This document shows positions 15,595 through 24,787 of a stretch of DNA of 64,000 nt, in pieces. Below the pieces are notes generated by a model that saw only the letters and a list, made by a program, of their open reading frames with translations, ran no database searches and had not been told where the DNA came from. Each line of letters starts with the position of its first letter. Position 1 is the stretch's first letter. This stretch comes from a bacterium (GTDB lineage Bacteria > Chloroflexota > Dehalococcoidia > Tepidiformales > Tepidiformaceae). Position numbers and translations under genes: made by a program. The stretch spans positions 1 to 64,000 of the forward strand of contig QEVS01000009.1 in NCBI GenBank assembly GCA_003577245.1. The letters are read 5' to 3'.

Positions 15595-16341
15595 CTAGCG
15601 GAAGAGGTCGCGCTCGGTGTCGCGGATGATGCTCTGCATTGTCCCGGTCTCGTCCGGCTCCCACTCGTAGCCCCGGACCACTGCCACCGGGACACGGCTG
15701 AGGTTCCCCTTCACCAGCTCGGCCGCCCCGGCCAGCTCATCGGCCACGCACAGGGCCTGGACACGGAACTCGTGCCCATGCGGGTCCACCTGCCCGATGT
15801 AGCTCAGCACCGGGAGCATCCCCGAAATCCCAATGGCGATGTCGGTCTGAGCCTCGCGCCATGGACGCCCGAACGTGTCCGATATGATCACGGCGACATC
15901 GGCGCCCTGTGCCTTCAGGCCGCCCCGGATGCGCGCCGCGCTGGCGTCGGGGTCGAGCGGCAGGAGCACGGCCAGCCCGTGCCCGCCCGAGCTCGACTGG
16001 TCGACCCCGCTATTGGCGCAGATGAACCCGTGCCGCGTCTCCGTGATCAGGATGGGCCCTACCTGGCGTACTACGCGGCGCGATTCCTGCAGGACAAGCT
16101 CGACCACCGCCGGGTCCTTCTCCCACCGTTCGGCGTACTGGCGCGCGAAGGGCGAGACCTCCACGGTGTCGAGCGGAACGATTCGCCCTTCGGCCTTCGA
16201 AACGATCTTTGAGGTGACCACCACCACGTCGCCATTCGCGAGAGGCGTGCCTGCGACGGCAGCGGCCTCGGCGATCATGCCGGCGAGATCGCTCCCGGGG
16301 ACAATCTCGGGCAGCCCGGGGATTCCGAAAACGGAGAGCAT
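15595..16341 (-). CDS. cofE: Coenzyme F420-0:L-glutamate ligase
   Basis: CofE adds gamma-linked glutamate to F420-0 using GTP. The family signatures are PEIVPGSDLAGMI, GDVVVVTSKIVSKAEGR, TRHGFICANSGVDQSS and AVIISDTFGRPWREAQTDIAIG. Length (248) matches the free-standing archaeal-type enzyme, not the FbiB fusion of mycobacteria. It follows the F420-dependent NADP reductase gene on the same strand with only three bases between them, which ties synthesis of the cofactor to a user of it. No other F420 synthesis gene (cofC, cofD, cofG/H) is in the window. Confidence 0.95.
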   Translation of the reverse strand: MLSVFGIPGLPEIVPGSDLAGMIAEAAAVAGTPLANGDVVVVTSKIVSKAEGRIVPLDTVEVSPFARQYAERWEKDPAVVELVLQESRRVVRQVGPILITETRHGFICANSGVDQSSSGGHGLAVLLPLDPDASAARIRGGLKAQGADVAVIISDTFGRPWREAQTDIAIGISGMLPVLSYIGQVDPHGHEFRVQALCVADELAGAAELVKGNLSRVPVAVVRGYEWEPDETGTMQSIIRDTERDLFR

Positions 16342-16344
16342 GGC

Positions 16345-17004
16345 CTATTCGATCCCGACGATGCGGATGCTCGTCTGCGTCTTGTGCTTGCGGTTGAGGT
16401 TGATGAGCAGCGACGTGATCATCTCGACGTAACGGCTCTGCGACGGCCCCCCGGCGTCGATGCCACGCACGCCCTCAATCTGGTTGGCCAGGCCGATGAC
16501 GACCTGCTTCGCCTCGGCGTCGCGTCCGCAAACGAGCACGTCGGCGTTGATGGGATGCTCGATGTGCTGGAGCTCTTCGGCGCTCATGTTCTGGAAGGCG
16601 GAAACCACGCGGCTGTTGGGAAGCTGGGCCATCGACTCCTGGAGGGCGCTGTTTCCCGGGACGTTGAGAGCCACGGCGCCAACCCCCTGCTGGAACTCGA
16701 GCGGCGCGACCACGTTGCACACCAGCTTGCCTTCCAGCGCTCCCGCCAGCGCTTCGAGCGTCGCCTGCTGCCCGCTGTACGGGAAGGTCAGGAAGACCAC
16801 ATCGGCATCCCTCACCACATCGGCATTTGCTCCACCGCTGGCCTTTGCGCCGGATACGGCCTCACGGACGGTGGCAGCGCCTTCTTCGCCCCTTTCGGTC
16901 GAGCGGGAACCGATTGCCACCTCGTGCCCGGCGCGCGCCATGCGCATGGCAATCCCAAGGCCTTCGGGGCCAGTGCCCCCAACGAATGCGAGTTTCATCG
17001 GCAT
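16345..17004 (-). CDS. npdG: F420-dependent NADP reductase (NpdG type)
   Basis: The enzyme moves hydride between F420H2 and NADP+. The Rossmann N-terminus KLAFVGGTGPEGLGIAMRMARAG, followed by VAIGSRSTERGEE for the NADP phosphate, then DVVFLTFPYSGQ, VVAPLEF and VSAFQNMSAEEL match the reductase family. Length 219 is typical. It is the first gene of the two-gene unit with cofE. The upstream 17005-17333 region separates it from ftsH, which is divergent. Together the pair shows the organism makes and recycles F420. Confidence 0.92.
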   Translation of the reverse strand: MPMKLAFVGGTGPEGLGIAMRMARAGHEVAIGSRSTERGEEGAATVREAVSGAKASGGANADVVRDADVVFLTFPYSGQQATLEALAGALEGKLVCNVVAPLEFQQGVGAVALNVPGNSALQESMAQLPNSRVVSAFQNMSAEELQHIEHPINADVLVCGRDAEAKQVVIGLANQIEGVRGIDAGGPSQSRYVEMITSLLINLNRKHKTQTSIRIVGIE

Positions 17005-17280
17005 TGACTCCGGGTGTGGACGTTAGTCTGCGCGCGCGGTTGGCCCGGCGCCCGGCCGGGAGCAGGCCATGCCCGCCTTCGGGCAGAACCCCGTGGTGGG
17101 GCGGGCCCAGTCTAGCAGCGCGAGCCGTCTGGGGCATTCCATGGCTGGCCGGGGAGCGGAAACGGCCGATTCTCATGCTGGTGGACCACCACCGCACCGC
17201 CACGGTAATGAGCCGGCCCCCATCTCTTTCCGTTCTGTTGAGCGTGCTTACGGCGCGTGGGCGGGCGGGGGGAAAGGTTC
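17005..17280. other. Divergent promoter region between npdG and ftsH
   Basis: No gene is visible. The sequence is very GC-rich, with several short hairpins such as CCCGCCTTCGGGC near 17067-17080. The only clear promoter element is the one for ftsH at its right end. Confidence 0.4.
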
Positions 17281-17289
17281 TGCTATACT
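17281..17289 (+). promoter_or_regulatory. Extended -10 promoter of ftsH
   Basis: TGCTATACT is a TGn extended -10 with box TATACT at 17284-17289. The -35 zone is GC-only. Transcription would start near 17296, about 38 bases before the TTG start. Confidence 0.6.
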
Positions 17290-17333
17290 GGCCATACAGG
17301 CGCGGCTCCCCGGCCGCTACCCGGAGAAGTTGA

Positions 17334-19328
17334 TTGTATTCCCGCTGGCTTCGAAATAGCTTCATCTACCTCTTGATCCTGGTCGCCGTGATCGCCTTCG
17401 TGGTGGTCTTCTTCAACAGTGGATCCGACCCCAAAATCGGCTTCGGCGAAGTCGTCCAGCGCATCAAGGCGGGCGAAGTCGAAGAGCTCAAGGTCGATGG
17501 CAAGTCCCTCACCGTTGTCTACAAAGACGAACAACGTAAGAACGACCGCTCCGAGGTTTCGGGCAACACCGACGTCGCCACCTTCCTGGGTGACCAGAAC
17601 ATCGACATCACCGGGACCGCGACGGGCCAGCCCAGCGTCAAGCTCACATTCGAGGACAAAGGCGGCTTCGGGCCGTGGCTGAGCCTGCTCCTCAACCTGC
17701 TGCCCTTCCTGCTCTTCGGCCTCTTCCTGCTGCTCATCATGCGGCAGGCGCAGGGCTCCAACTCCCAGGCAATGAGCTTCGGCAAGAGCCGCGCTCGCCT
17801 CTTTACGGGTAGCAAGGTCACCGTCACCTTCACCGATGTGGCCGGCGTCGACGAGGCCAAGGAGGAGCTGGCCGAGGTCGTTGAGTTCCTCAAGTACCCG
17901 GAGAAGTTCGCCGCCCTGGGAGCGCGAATCCCGAAGGGCGTGCTGCTCGTCGGCCCTCCCGGCACCGGTAAGACCCTCCTCTCGCGCGCCGTGGCCGGAG
18001 AGGCCGGGGTGCCGTTCTTCAGCATCTCCGGCTCCGAATTCGTCGAGATGTTCGTCGGCGTCGGCGCCAGCCGCGTTCGCGACCTGTTTGACCAGGCGAA
18101 GAAGAACGCTCCCTGCATTGTGTTCGTCGATGAAATCGACGCCGTGGGCCGTCAGCGTGGCGCCGGTCTCGGCGGCAGCCATGACGAGCGCGAGCAGACC
18201 CTCAACCAGATCCTGGTTGAGATGGACGGCTTCGACACCGGCACCAACGTGATCATCATCGCCGCCACGAACCGCCCCGACATCCTCGACCCTGCCCTGC
18301 TTCGGCCCGGCCGCTTCGACCGCAAGGTCGTTCTCGATGCCCCGGATGTGAAGGGCCGCGAGGCAATCCTCGCCGTTCACACCAAGGGCAAGCCGATCGC
18401 CGACGATGTGCGCGCCCAGACGCTGGCCAAGTCCACCCCCGGATTCAGCGGCGCCGACCTGGCGAACCTGGTCAACGAAGCAGCCATCCTGGCCGCCCGG
18501 CGCAACAAGAAGATCATTACCATGGGCGAATTCGAAGAAGCCGTGGACCGCGTGATCGCCGGCCCCGAACGCAAGAGCCGCGTGATGTCCGAACACGAAA
18601 AGCGGCTCACTGCCTACCACGAAGGCGGCCACACCGTGGTCGCCCACTTCATGGAGCACCACGACCCGCCGCACAAGGTGACCATCGTCTCCCGCGGCAT
18701 GGCCGGCGGCTACACTCGCTTCCTTCCCGATGAAGAGGCGCACTACCGCACCCGCAGCATGTTCCGTGACCAGCTTTGTACCGCCCTGGGCGGACACGCC
18801 GCCGAGGAGCTTGTCTTCGGCGAGGCGTCAACCGGCCCATCGAACGACATCGAGCAGGTCACTCGCATCGCGCGCGCAATGGTCACCCGCTGGGGCATGA
18901 GCGAACGGCTTGGCCCGCGCACCTTCGGGCGAAGTGAGGAGCTCGTCTTCCTTGGCCGCGAAATCTCAGAGACGCGGAACTACAGCGAGAAGATTGCCGA
19001 AGAGATCGACGACGAGGTCCGCCGCCTGATCGAAGAAGCCCAGGAGCGCGCCCGAAACGTCCTCCGCGAGCACCGGGCGCTCCTCGATAAGCTCGCCGGC
19101 GTTCTCCTCGAAGTGGAGACACTCGAAGGCGAAACTCTAACCCGTCTCCTTAACAGCGACCCGGGCGAGGCCTGGCCGCCGCCCGACCTCATGGACAAGC
19201 CCGAGAGCCAGGCGCCCAGCTCGCCTGCGGAGGCGCCGCGGAGACCTGCCTTTGAGCCCAAGCCTGCGCCCGGACTTGTCTGGGAAGGGCCCAGCCAGGC
19301 CAGCCTGAAGCCTCCTTTCGATTCGTAG
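17334..19328 (+). CDS. ftsH: ATP-dependent zinc metalloprotease FtsH
   Basis: FtsH degrades membrane and regulatory proteins at the inner face of the membrane. The layout is standard: membrane segment at residues 8-28, small outer domain, second segment near 115-137, AAA domain with GPPGTGKT and [14 protein letters not shown], second region of homology [20 protein letters not shown], and the zinc protease site HEGGH with the later Asp region. The start is TTG at 17334, with GGAGAAG upstream. The last 50 residues are Pro/Ser-rich and variable. Length 664 is normal. The L21 promoter follows directly. Confidence 0.97.
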   Translation: MYSRWLRNSFIYLLILVAVIAFVVVFFNSGSDPKIGFGEVVQRIKAGEVEELKVDGKSLTVVYKDEQRKNDRSEVSGNTDVATFLGDQNIDITGTATGQPSVKLTFEDKGGFGPWLSLLLNLLPFLLFGLFLLLIMRQAQGSNSQAMSFGKSRARLFTGSKVTVTFTDVAGVDEAKEELAEVVEFLKYPEKFAALGARIPKGVLLVGPPGTGKTLLSRAVAGEAGVPFFSISGSEFVEMFVGVGASRVRDLFDQAKKNAPCIVFVDEIDAVGRQRGAGLGGSHDEREQTLNQILVEMDGFDTGTNVIIIAATNRPDILDPALLRPGRFDRKVVLDAPDVKGREAILAVHTKGKPIADDVRAQTLAKSTPGFSGADLANLVNEAAILAARRNKKIITMGEFEEAVDRVIAGPERKSRVMSEHEKRLTAYHEGGHTVVAHFMEHHDPPHKVTIVSRGMAGGYTRFLPDEEAHYRTRSMFRDQLCTALGGHAAEELVFGEASTGPSNDIEQVTRIARAMVTRWGMSERLGPRTFGRSEELVFLGREISETRNYSEKIAEEIDDEVRRLIEEAQERARNVLREHRALLDKLAGVLLEVETLEGETLTRLLNSDPGEAWPPPDLMDKPESQAPSSPAEAPRRPAFEPKPAPGLVWEGPSQASLKPPFDS

Positions 19329-19343
19329 CTGGTACGGCTTTCG

Positions 19344-19373
19344 TTGACCTAACCGGGGGACGGTCCCTAGACT
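19344..19373 (+). promoter_or_regulatory. Promoter of the L21-L27-L31 operon
   Basis: TTGACC (19344-19349) and TAGACT (19368-19373) are separated by 18 bases, a good housekeeping promoter. The start would be near 19380, leaving a 30-base leader, too short for an autoregulatory structure. Confidence 0.7.
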
Positions 19374-19408
19374 GAGAGATCGTCCACCGAACCTTGGAGT
19401 GGTTGAAA

Positions 19409-19720
19409 TTGGAAGCGATAATCCGCGCCGACGGGCGCCAGATGCGCCTCGTTGAGGGGCAGGAGTTTGAGGTTAGCCACCTGGCCGGTGAGCCGGGGGA
19501 CAGCGTGAGCTTCGATGTGCTCATGCTTCTCGATGGCGCCGACGTCACAGTCGGTCAGCCGGTCGTTTCCGGGGCGGCGCTCACCGCGCGCATTGCCCAG
19601 CACGGAAAGGCCCCGAAGATCCGGTTCATGAAGTACAAGAACAAGGTGCGCTACCGGCGCATCCTCGGCCATCGCCAGCCGGTCACGCGGCTGGTGGTCG
19701 AAACGATAAGCAAGGGTTAA
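19409..19720 (+). CDS. rplU: 50S ribosomal protein L21
   Basis: The 103-residue protein matches L21 throughout: [17 protein letters not shown] at the N-terminus (where others read YAIIRTGGKQYRV), then [32 protein letters not shown] with the basic rRNA-binding tail. The start is TTG at 19409 with GGAG nine bases upstream; a TTG at 19394 would add five residues unlike any L21. It is the first gene of the L21-L27-L31 unit, five bases ahead of rpmA. Confidence 0.95.
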   Translation: MEAIIRADGRQMRLVEGQEFEVSHLAGEPGDSVSFDVLMLLDGADVTVGQPVVSGAALTARIAQHGKAPKIRFMKYKNKVRYRRILGHRQPVTRLVVETISKG

Positions 19721-19725
19721 CAGCA

Positions 19726-19995
19726 ATGGCTCACAAGAAAGGCGTCGGCAGTTCCCGCAACGGCCGCGATAGCAACAGCCAGCGATTGGGCGTCAAGCAC
19801 TTCGATGGCGAGGTGGTCAAGCCCGGCTCAATCATCATCCGCCAGCGGGGCACCCGCTTTCACCCCGGCGAGAATGTGGGCCTGGGCCGCGACTACACGA
19901 TCTTCTCCCTGGTCGATGGCCAGGTGAAGTTCGAAGCCTTCGCCAAGGGCCGCCGCAAGAAGGTCAGCGTCTATGCGGCCGCGGTGGGAGGTTAG
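19726..19995 (+). CDS. rpmA: 50S ribosomal protein L27
   Basis: The 89-residue protein starts [21 protein letters not shown] right after the initiator Met, as in L27 proteins whose N-terminus reaches the peptidyl transferase centre. There is no cleavable N-terminal extension of the Firmicutes kind. The core [25 protein letters not shown] is conserved. It lies five bases after rplU and three bases before rpmE. Confidence 0.97.
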   Translation: MAHKKGVGSSRNGRDSNSQRLGVKHFDGEVVKPGSIIIRQRGTRFHPGENVGLGRDYTIFSLVDGQVKFEAFAKGRRKKVSVYAAAVGG

Positions 19996-19998
19996 GCG

Positions 19999-20205
19999 AT
20001 GAAGGCCGGCATCCATCCGAAGTACGAAGCCGCGCGCATCCATTGCAGCTGCGGCAACGAGATCGAAACGCGCTCCACAAGGCAGCAGATGCGCCTCGAC
20101 GTCTGCAACAAGTGCCACCCGTTCTTCACGGGCGAACACCGCATCGTGGACACCGCCGGCCGCGTCGAGCGGTTCAACCGGCGCTACCAGCGCCCGTCGA
20201 GCTGA
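19999..20205 (+). CDS. rpmE: 50S ribosomal protein L31, zinc-binding type
   Basis: The 68-residue protein has the L31 pattern KAGIHPKY, then [12 protein letters not shown] and [28 protein letters not shown]. The CxC and CxxC cysteines show the zinc-binding C+ form rather than the zinc-free paralogue used in zinc limitation. It is the last gene of the ribosomal unit and is followed by a strong terminator. Confidence 0.97.
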   Translation: MKAGIHPKYEAARIHCSCGNEIETRSTRQQMRLDVCNKCHPFFTGEHRIVDTAGRVERFNRRYQRPSS

Positions 20206-20223
20206 GCGGCGCCAGCGACTTGA

Positions 20224-20252
20224 AAGGGGCGCCTCGGCGCCCCTTCTTTGTT
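20224..20252 (+). terminator. Rho-independent terminator after L31
   Basis: AAGGGGCGC (20224-20232) pairs with GCGCCCCTT (20237-20245) around CTCG, then TCTTTGTTT. It separates the ribosomal unit from the DUF1385 gene. Confidence 0.85.
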
Positions 20253-20269
20253 TCACCTGATCGGCGGAA

Positions 20270-21232
20270 ATGACTGTGACCAACGCCCCGGCCGGACCAG
20301 CGAACGTCTACTACGGCGGCCAGGCCGTCCTTGAGGGCGTTATGATCCGGGGCCCCGAGCATATGGCGGTCGCCGTCCGGCACCCCAGGGGCCACATCGT
20401 GCGGCACTCGGAGAAGCTTGGGAGCCTCTATACCGGGCGTCCGCGGCGCATACCACTCCTGCGAGGCATCGTCGTGCTCTGGGAGACCATGGCGCTGGGC
20501 ATGCGCGCCCTCTCCTTCTCGTCACGCGTGGCCATGGAGGAAGAAGACGAGAACGGCGAGACTGCCGAGTTTCCGGAATCGGTCTTCTGGGGAAGCATGG
20601 TTTTCGCCATGCTCTTCATGGTGGGGGTCTTCTTCGCTGGACCCATCCTGCTCGCCAACCTGCTCGAGATGACCGATGCGCACCGGTTCCTGATCGTGCT
20701 CGTCGAGGGCATCGTCCGGCTCGGGCTCTTTGTCGGGTACATCGCTCTCATCGGGCTCATCCCCGACATCAGGCGCGTCTTCCAGTACCACGGCGCCGAG
20801 CACATGACCATCCACGCCTACGAGGCGGGCAGGCCCCTCACCGTTGAGGCAGTCCGCCCTTACCCCAAGGAGCACACGCGCTGCGGAACAAGCTTTCTGC
20901 TCGTTGTCGTTGTGGTAGCGCTCCTCACCTTCTTTGCTTTCGACCTTGCCGTGGACCGGGGCATCCTCGTGCGCACGGCCTCGCGCATCGTCTTCATCCC
21001 CGTGATCGCCGGGGTGAGCTACGAAATCCTGCGCGTTGGCGCCCGGTTTGGCGGGAACTGGTTCGTGCACGCCATGTTCGTGCCCAACCTTGCCCTGCAG
21101 GCGCTCACCACGAAGGTCCCCGACGATTCCCAGATCGAGGTGGCCATCGCTTCCTTCGAAGCGACGCTGGAAGCCGCCGGCGTCGAGCCCGTCGCCGCTT
21201 CCGCCCTGGCAGCTGCTCCCCCGCTCGACTGA
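20270..21232 (+). CDS. DUF1385 family membrane protein
   Basis: The family signatures are YYGGQAVLEGVMIRGPEHMAVAVR near the N-terminus, RGIVVLWETMALGMRAL, and the His-rich FQYHGAEHMTIHAYEAGRPLT followed by HTRCGTSFLL. About four to five membrane segments lie between residues 100 and 260. Length 320 is usual. DUF1385 genes often sit between rpmE and prfA/prmC in Gram-positives and Chloroflexota; here rpmE is upstream, prfA is not present. The molecular role is not known. The conserved His and Cys residues hint at a metal site. The last 40 residues are Ala-rich and variable. Confidence 0.88.
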   Translation: MTVTNAPAGPANVYYGGQAVLEGVMIRGPEHMAVAVRHPRGHIVRHSEKLGSLYTGRPRRIPLLRGIVVLWETMALGMRALSFSSRVAMEEEDENGETAEFPESVFWGSMVFAMLFMVGVFFAGPILLANLLEMTDAHRFLIVLVEGIVRLGLFVGYIALIGLIPDIRRVFQYHGAEHMTIHAYEAGRPLTVEAVRPYPKEHTRCGTSFLLVVVVVALLTFFAFDLAVDRGILVRTASRIVFIPVIAGVSYEILRVGARFGGNWFVHAMFVPNLALQALTTKVPDDSQIEVAIASFEATLEAAGVEPVAASALAAAPPLD

Positions 21233-21336
21233 CCTCCCGGCTCCATACAACGCGAGATAGGGTGCCGGTGCCCCCATCCCCGCAGCGTCACCCTTCACCC
21301 CTCCCGTTCCATGGTCAGGTAACAGGAGGGAACACG

Positions 21337-22548
21337 ATGCAACACAGAACCCGCTTCACGCGGCGCCAGGTGCTCGCGGGGCTGACCATGGGCCTTGCCT
21401 CGGTAGCCTGCGCACCGGCAAGCACCTTTGGCGGGGGCCAGGGCGCGCCCGTGCCGTCGCCATCGCCCTCACCGGGGACCACCGGCGATGGCGGCCCGCC
21501 CTGCTCCGCGACAACCGCATACATGACGTTCGCAATCAACGTCCACGACTGGGTGCACCTCGACGAAAGCGCGGCTACCCTGCTGCGGGCCACCAGCATC
21601 TTTGAGAAGCACGGCGTTCACGGTGACTTCTACCTGACCGGTGAGATGGTCAACCGGTACCGCAAGAGCCGGCCCGACGTGATCGAACGGCTGCGCGCCT
21701 CGCAGATGACCATCAGCTACCACGTTCGGCCTCCCCACCCCCTGTATGACGGCTTCGGAGGGGCCCTGAAGAAGCTGAGCGACGGCGCACTGCGCCAGGC
21801 CCTCCTGGACTACGAGACTTACGGGCTTGATATGGCCACCGGCGGCCTCATCCGCTCCGAACCCGGGGGCTGGAGCCTTGTCGCCGAGGCGCTCGGGACC
21901 ACGCCTGTAGTCTGCGGCGTGCCCACGGGCGACCCGCGCATCAAGGCGGCTGCGATGGAGAACTACCGGGCACTTGGCGCCCGGATGGTGGTCGCCTATC
22001 ACGAGACCGGGACCAGGCCGGAGCGCCCGTTCGAGTACGTGGATGGTCTCCTCGCCCGGCCAAGCGATTTCAGCGTCACGCGCTGGCGTGCCGAAAGCCT
22101 CTCTGCCACGTCCCAGGGCGGGGCCAACGACCCGTTCTGGTGGAACTTCATGGGGACGCCGCACGAGGACGTCTACAACCCCACGGGATACCTACAGCAG
22201 CGGCTCAGCGACTGGTCCGAGGCCCGTCCCCCGTTCGTCACCTCGCTCATCCACGAGAACAACTTCCCTCGAAGCGGACCGGAGGTGTGGACACCCATCT
22301 ACTGGGAAGGGGGCGACAAGTCCCTCCCAGCGTCGCCGCCTTACAACATGGCTGCACCGGACCCTTCGAAGCTTCGTACACAATCCCAGGCGGATGCGAT
22401 CTGGGAGGCCTACGAAGAGCTCGTCGCCTACGCTGCGGCGAATCTTGCCGTCGTCACTTCCGCCGAAATCGTGTCCCTCGCCGAAGCATCTGGTACCGGA
22501 GGCCAGGCGGCGCCTTGGTGTCCGGGCGCACCTTCCTCTCACGGTTAA
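21337..22548 (+). CDS. Secreted lipoprotein with diverged polysaccharide-deacetylase-like domain
   Basis: ATG at 21337 has AGGAGGG upstream. The N-terminus has a twin-arginine-like export motif (TRRQVLAGL) ending in a lipobox-like SVAC, then a Pro/Ser linker. The domain starts YMTFAINVHDWVHLDESA and goes on FEKHGVHGDFYLTGEMV, ISYHVRPPHPLYDGFG, which recalls the NodB/deacetylase barrel, though the usual TFDDG catalytic motif is not present. An Asp after INVH and the H-x4-H could form a metal site. The next gene has a related first domain. A carbohydrate-active role outside the membrane is inferred; the reaction is unknown. Confidence 0.65.
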   Translation: MQHRTRFTRRQVLAGLTMGLASVACAPASTFGGGQGAPVPSPSPSPGTTGDGGPPCSATTAYMTFAINVHDWVHLDESAATLLRATSIFEKHGVHGDFYLTGEMVNRYRKSRPDVIERLRASQMTISYHVRPPHPLYDGFGGALKKLSDGALRQALLDYETYGLDMATGGLIRSEPGGWSLVAEALGTTPVVCGVPTGDPRIKAAAMENYRALGARMVVAYHETGTRPERPFEYVDGLLARPSDFSVTRWRAESLSATSQGGANDPFWWNFMGTPHEDVYNPTGYLQQRLSDWSEARPPFVTSLIHENNFPRSGPEVWTPIYWEGGDKSLPASPPYNMAAPDPSKLRTQSQADAIWEAYEELVAYAAANLAVVTSAEIVSLAEASGTGGQAAPWCPGAPSSHG

Positions 22549-22669
22549 GGGCGAGGTAAAGACACCATTCGTCCACCCGGCGAGCCCGGCACCCCCGCGA
22601 GGGTACCGGCAATTCCGAAGGTAAGCCGGGACCGCCCGTCCCGGCCGCAGATGAGAAGGAGGAACTGAG

Positions 22670-24730
22670 ATGCGTTTCGCAAAGATGCTGGGAAGCCTTG
22701 CTGTGGCTATCGCCGCCGTTGGCGTGGTGGCCTGCTCGCCTTCCACGGACACGGCCGGAAGCCTCCCTGCCGGGTCCGGGTCCGGGTCCGGATCGAATCC
22801 CGAGAGCAGCGAGGCCGGGCCCCTGCTGTTCACCATCGGCATGCACATCGAGCCCCTCGGCCCCACGGCCCAGGCGGCCGCCGCGCAGCCTTCAACGGCC
22901 GGGAAGCCCGGGGGAGCCTCGCGACCGGGGCCCGATTACAACAACGTCGAGATGTTCGAACGAAGCGTCGCCGACATGGAAACCCTGGCGGGGATTGTCG
23001 AAGAGCACGGCGGAAAGATGACCATCCAGGCCCAGTCCCCGTTCACGACCACCGCCGTGAACACGGGCAGCACCATCCTCAGCGACCTCCAGGATGCCGG
23101 TCATGAGATCGGCCTGCACTTCCATGAGGATGCCCACCTGGGCAAGACCGTCAACGAGCTCGGAACCGAGAAGTGGTGCGAGGTGATGAAAGAGGAGATC
23201 GGCTTCATTCACGATGCCGGGGTCGAAGGCGATATCAACTACTGGAGCGGCGGCAACCTGTACTCGCACCTCCTCGAAGCCGCGACCTGCGCCGGCCTTT
23301 CGGTGAACAGTGATTGGAAGAACCCCGACACCCAGCAGACCGACCTGGCGCTCGTGGGCACCGTGCCGTGGCGCCCCTCCGGTAGCGTGAGCGGAAGCGG
23401 CGCGACCCTGGACACCTCCGCCTTCGCCAGCCACGATCCGAGCGGCGAAGTCATCTTCCTTCCCGAGGGCAACTACGACCGCAGCGACTTCGCTGCCTCG
23501 CGCCGCTCCGAGGAAGCGGGCGGCGATGAAGCCTACTTCGAGTACCTGGAATCACAGCTCCTGCGCTCCGTCGAAACGGCAGTGCCGGGCAAAGTCAATG
23601 TCTTCCACTTCACCATCCACCCCGGGGAGTTCCGCGGAAACAACAACGACCCCTTCGGAGTCATCGAGCGCTTCCTCTCCGAGGTGGTCGACCCGCTGGT
23701 GGCCGAGGGCAAGGTGGAGTGGGCCACCCTGTCGGAGATGGCGGCCGCCTTTGAGGAGTGGGAGGACGAAAACCCCGGGGCCGACCCGCGCGAGGGCCAG
23801 GATGCTGCATCGCCGGCTCCCTCCGATTCTGGAACGGCTGCGGGCGCCAGCCCCACCGTTCCTGCGAGCACCAGCCCCGCTGCACCCGCGAGCGGCGGGA
23901 AGCCCCGGACGGGGAAGGCATACACGGGCAAGGTGGATCGTGATGTCACCTACTGCACGGCTGGCGGCACTGCCCTGAAGATGGACATCTACTATCCGCA
24001 GGGCGCGAGCGGCGAAACGCCCGCGGTGCTCTACGTTCACGGGGGCGGCTGGACGGGTGGCTCCAAGTCCGGGGGCTCCGGCTCTGAGACCATCCCGTCG
24101 CTTGTCGCCGAGGGATTCCTGGTCGCGGCTGTCGACTACCGGCTGGCCCCGAAGGACAAGTGGCCGGCGCAGATCGAAGACGTGAAATGTGCCGTGCGCT
24201 ACCTGCGCGCCAACGCCGAGAAGTATTCCATCGACGCCGACAGCATCGGCGCCTATGGGGGCAGTGCCGGCGGTCACCTCGTCTCCATGCTGGGGGTCAC
24301 CGATGGCGATGAGGGGTTCGAGGGCACGGGCGGCTGGGCAGGTGTTTCCAGCCGCGTACAGGCCGTGGTCAGCATGTTCGGCGCCGGAGATATGACGGTT
24401 GAGTTCAATGGCGCCAGCCAGGCGATTCTGACCGGGGTCTTCGGAGTTGAGAGCAGGCCTTCCGAAGTCCTGGCCAAGGCCAGCCCCGTGACGTGGGCCA
24501 GCAGCGACGACCCGCCGTTCCTGCTGCTCCATGGAGAGAAGGACAAGCTCGTTCCCCTCTCTCAGTCCCAGGTCCTGCACGACGCCCTCATGAAAGCTGG
24601 CACAGAGCCGGAGCTCGTGGTGGTGAAGAACGCGGGCCACGGCTTCGCCCCTACAGGAGGCGCCATCAGCCCAACCAGGACCGAGATCTCCGCCATGATC
24701 GCCGCCTTCTTCGCGGAACACCTGAAATAG
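22670..24730 (+). CDS. Lipoprotein: deacetylase-like domain fused to alpha/beta-hydrolase esterase
   Basis: The 686-residue protein starts with a lipoprotein signal (Cys in VVACSPST) and a Gly/Ser run. Residues about 45-370 are a deacetylase-like barrel (FTIGMHIEPLGP, EEHGGKMTIQAQSPF, GHEIGLHFHEDAHL, FHFTIHPGEF). After a Ser/Pro/Thr linker, residues about 430-686 form an esterase of the BD-FAE/hormone-sensitive-lipase type: YVHGGGWTGG oxyanion loop, AYGGSAGGHL nucleophile elbow, GEKDKLVP with the Asp, and NAGHGF with the His. GGAGGA precedes the ATG. The combination suggests removal of acyl or acetyl groups from a surface polysaccharide, which is inference. Confidence 0.8.
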   Translation: MRFAKMLGSLAVAIAAVGVVACSPSTDTAGSLPAGSGSGSGSNPESSEAGPLLFTIGMHIEPLGPTAQAAAAQPSTAGKPGGASRPGPDYNNVEMFERSVADMETLAGIVEEHGGKMTIQAQSPFTTTAVNTGSTILSDLQDAGHEIGLHFHEDAHLGKTVNELGTEKWCEVMKEEIGFIHDAGVEGDINYWSGGNLYSHLLEAATCAGLSVNSDWKNPDTQQTDLALVGTVPWRPSGSVSGSGATLDTSAFASHDPSGEVIFLPEGNYDRSDFAASRRSEEAGGDEAYFEYLESQLLRSVETAVPGKVNVFHFTIHPGEFRGNNNDPFGVIERFLSEVVDPLVAEGKVEWATLSEMAAAFEEWEDENPGADPREGQDAASPAPSDSGTAAGASPTVPASTSPAAPASGGKPRTGKAYTGKVDRDVTYCTAGGTALKMDIYYPQGASGETPAVLYVHGGGWTGGSKSGGSGSETIPSLVAEGFLVAAVDYRLAPKDKWPAQIEDVKCAVRYLRANAEKYSIDADSIGAYGGSAGGHLVSMLGVTDGDEGFEGTGGWAGVSSRVQAVVSMFGAGDMTVEFNGASQAILTGVFGVESRPSEVLAKASPVTWASSDDPPFLLLHGEKDKLVPLSQSQVLHDALMKAGTEPELVVVKNAGHGFAPTGGAISPTRTEISAMIAAFFAEHLK

Positions 24731-24757
24731 GTGGCAGGCACAGTCCACCGGGCGAGG

Positions 24758-24787
24758 AATGAGGGCGCCGCTGCCGGCGCCCTCATT
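24758..24787. terminator. Terminator between converging esterase and GNAT genes
   Basis: A perfect 13-bp stem, AATGAGGGCGCCG (24758-24770) with CGGCGCCCTCATT (24775-24787), has a CTGC loop and is followed by a pyrimidine run CTGCTCTTCTT on the plus strand. It reaches into the stop codon of the GNAT gene at 24783 and probably ends transcripts from the left; the reverse side has only a weak T-run. Confidence 0.8.

Noticed and set aside
17283..18797. A minus-strand open frame of 504 codons
   Set aside because: It is the shadow of ftsH; the real protein is unambiguous.
22625..22645. Hairpin GCCGGGAC/GTCCCGGC upstream of the esterase fusion as a terminator
   Set aside because: There is no T-run, and it sits between two genes that are probably co-expressed; no function can be supported.
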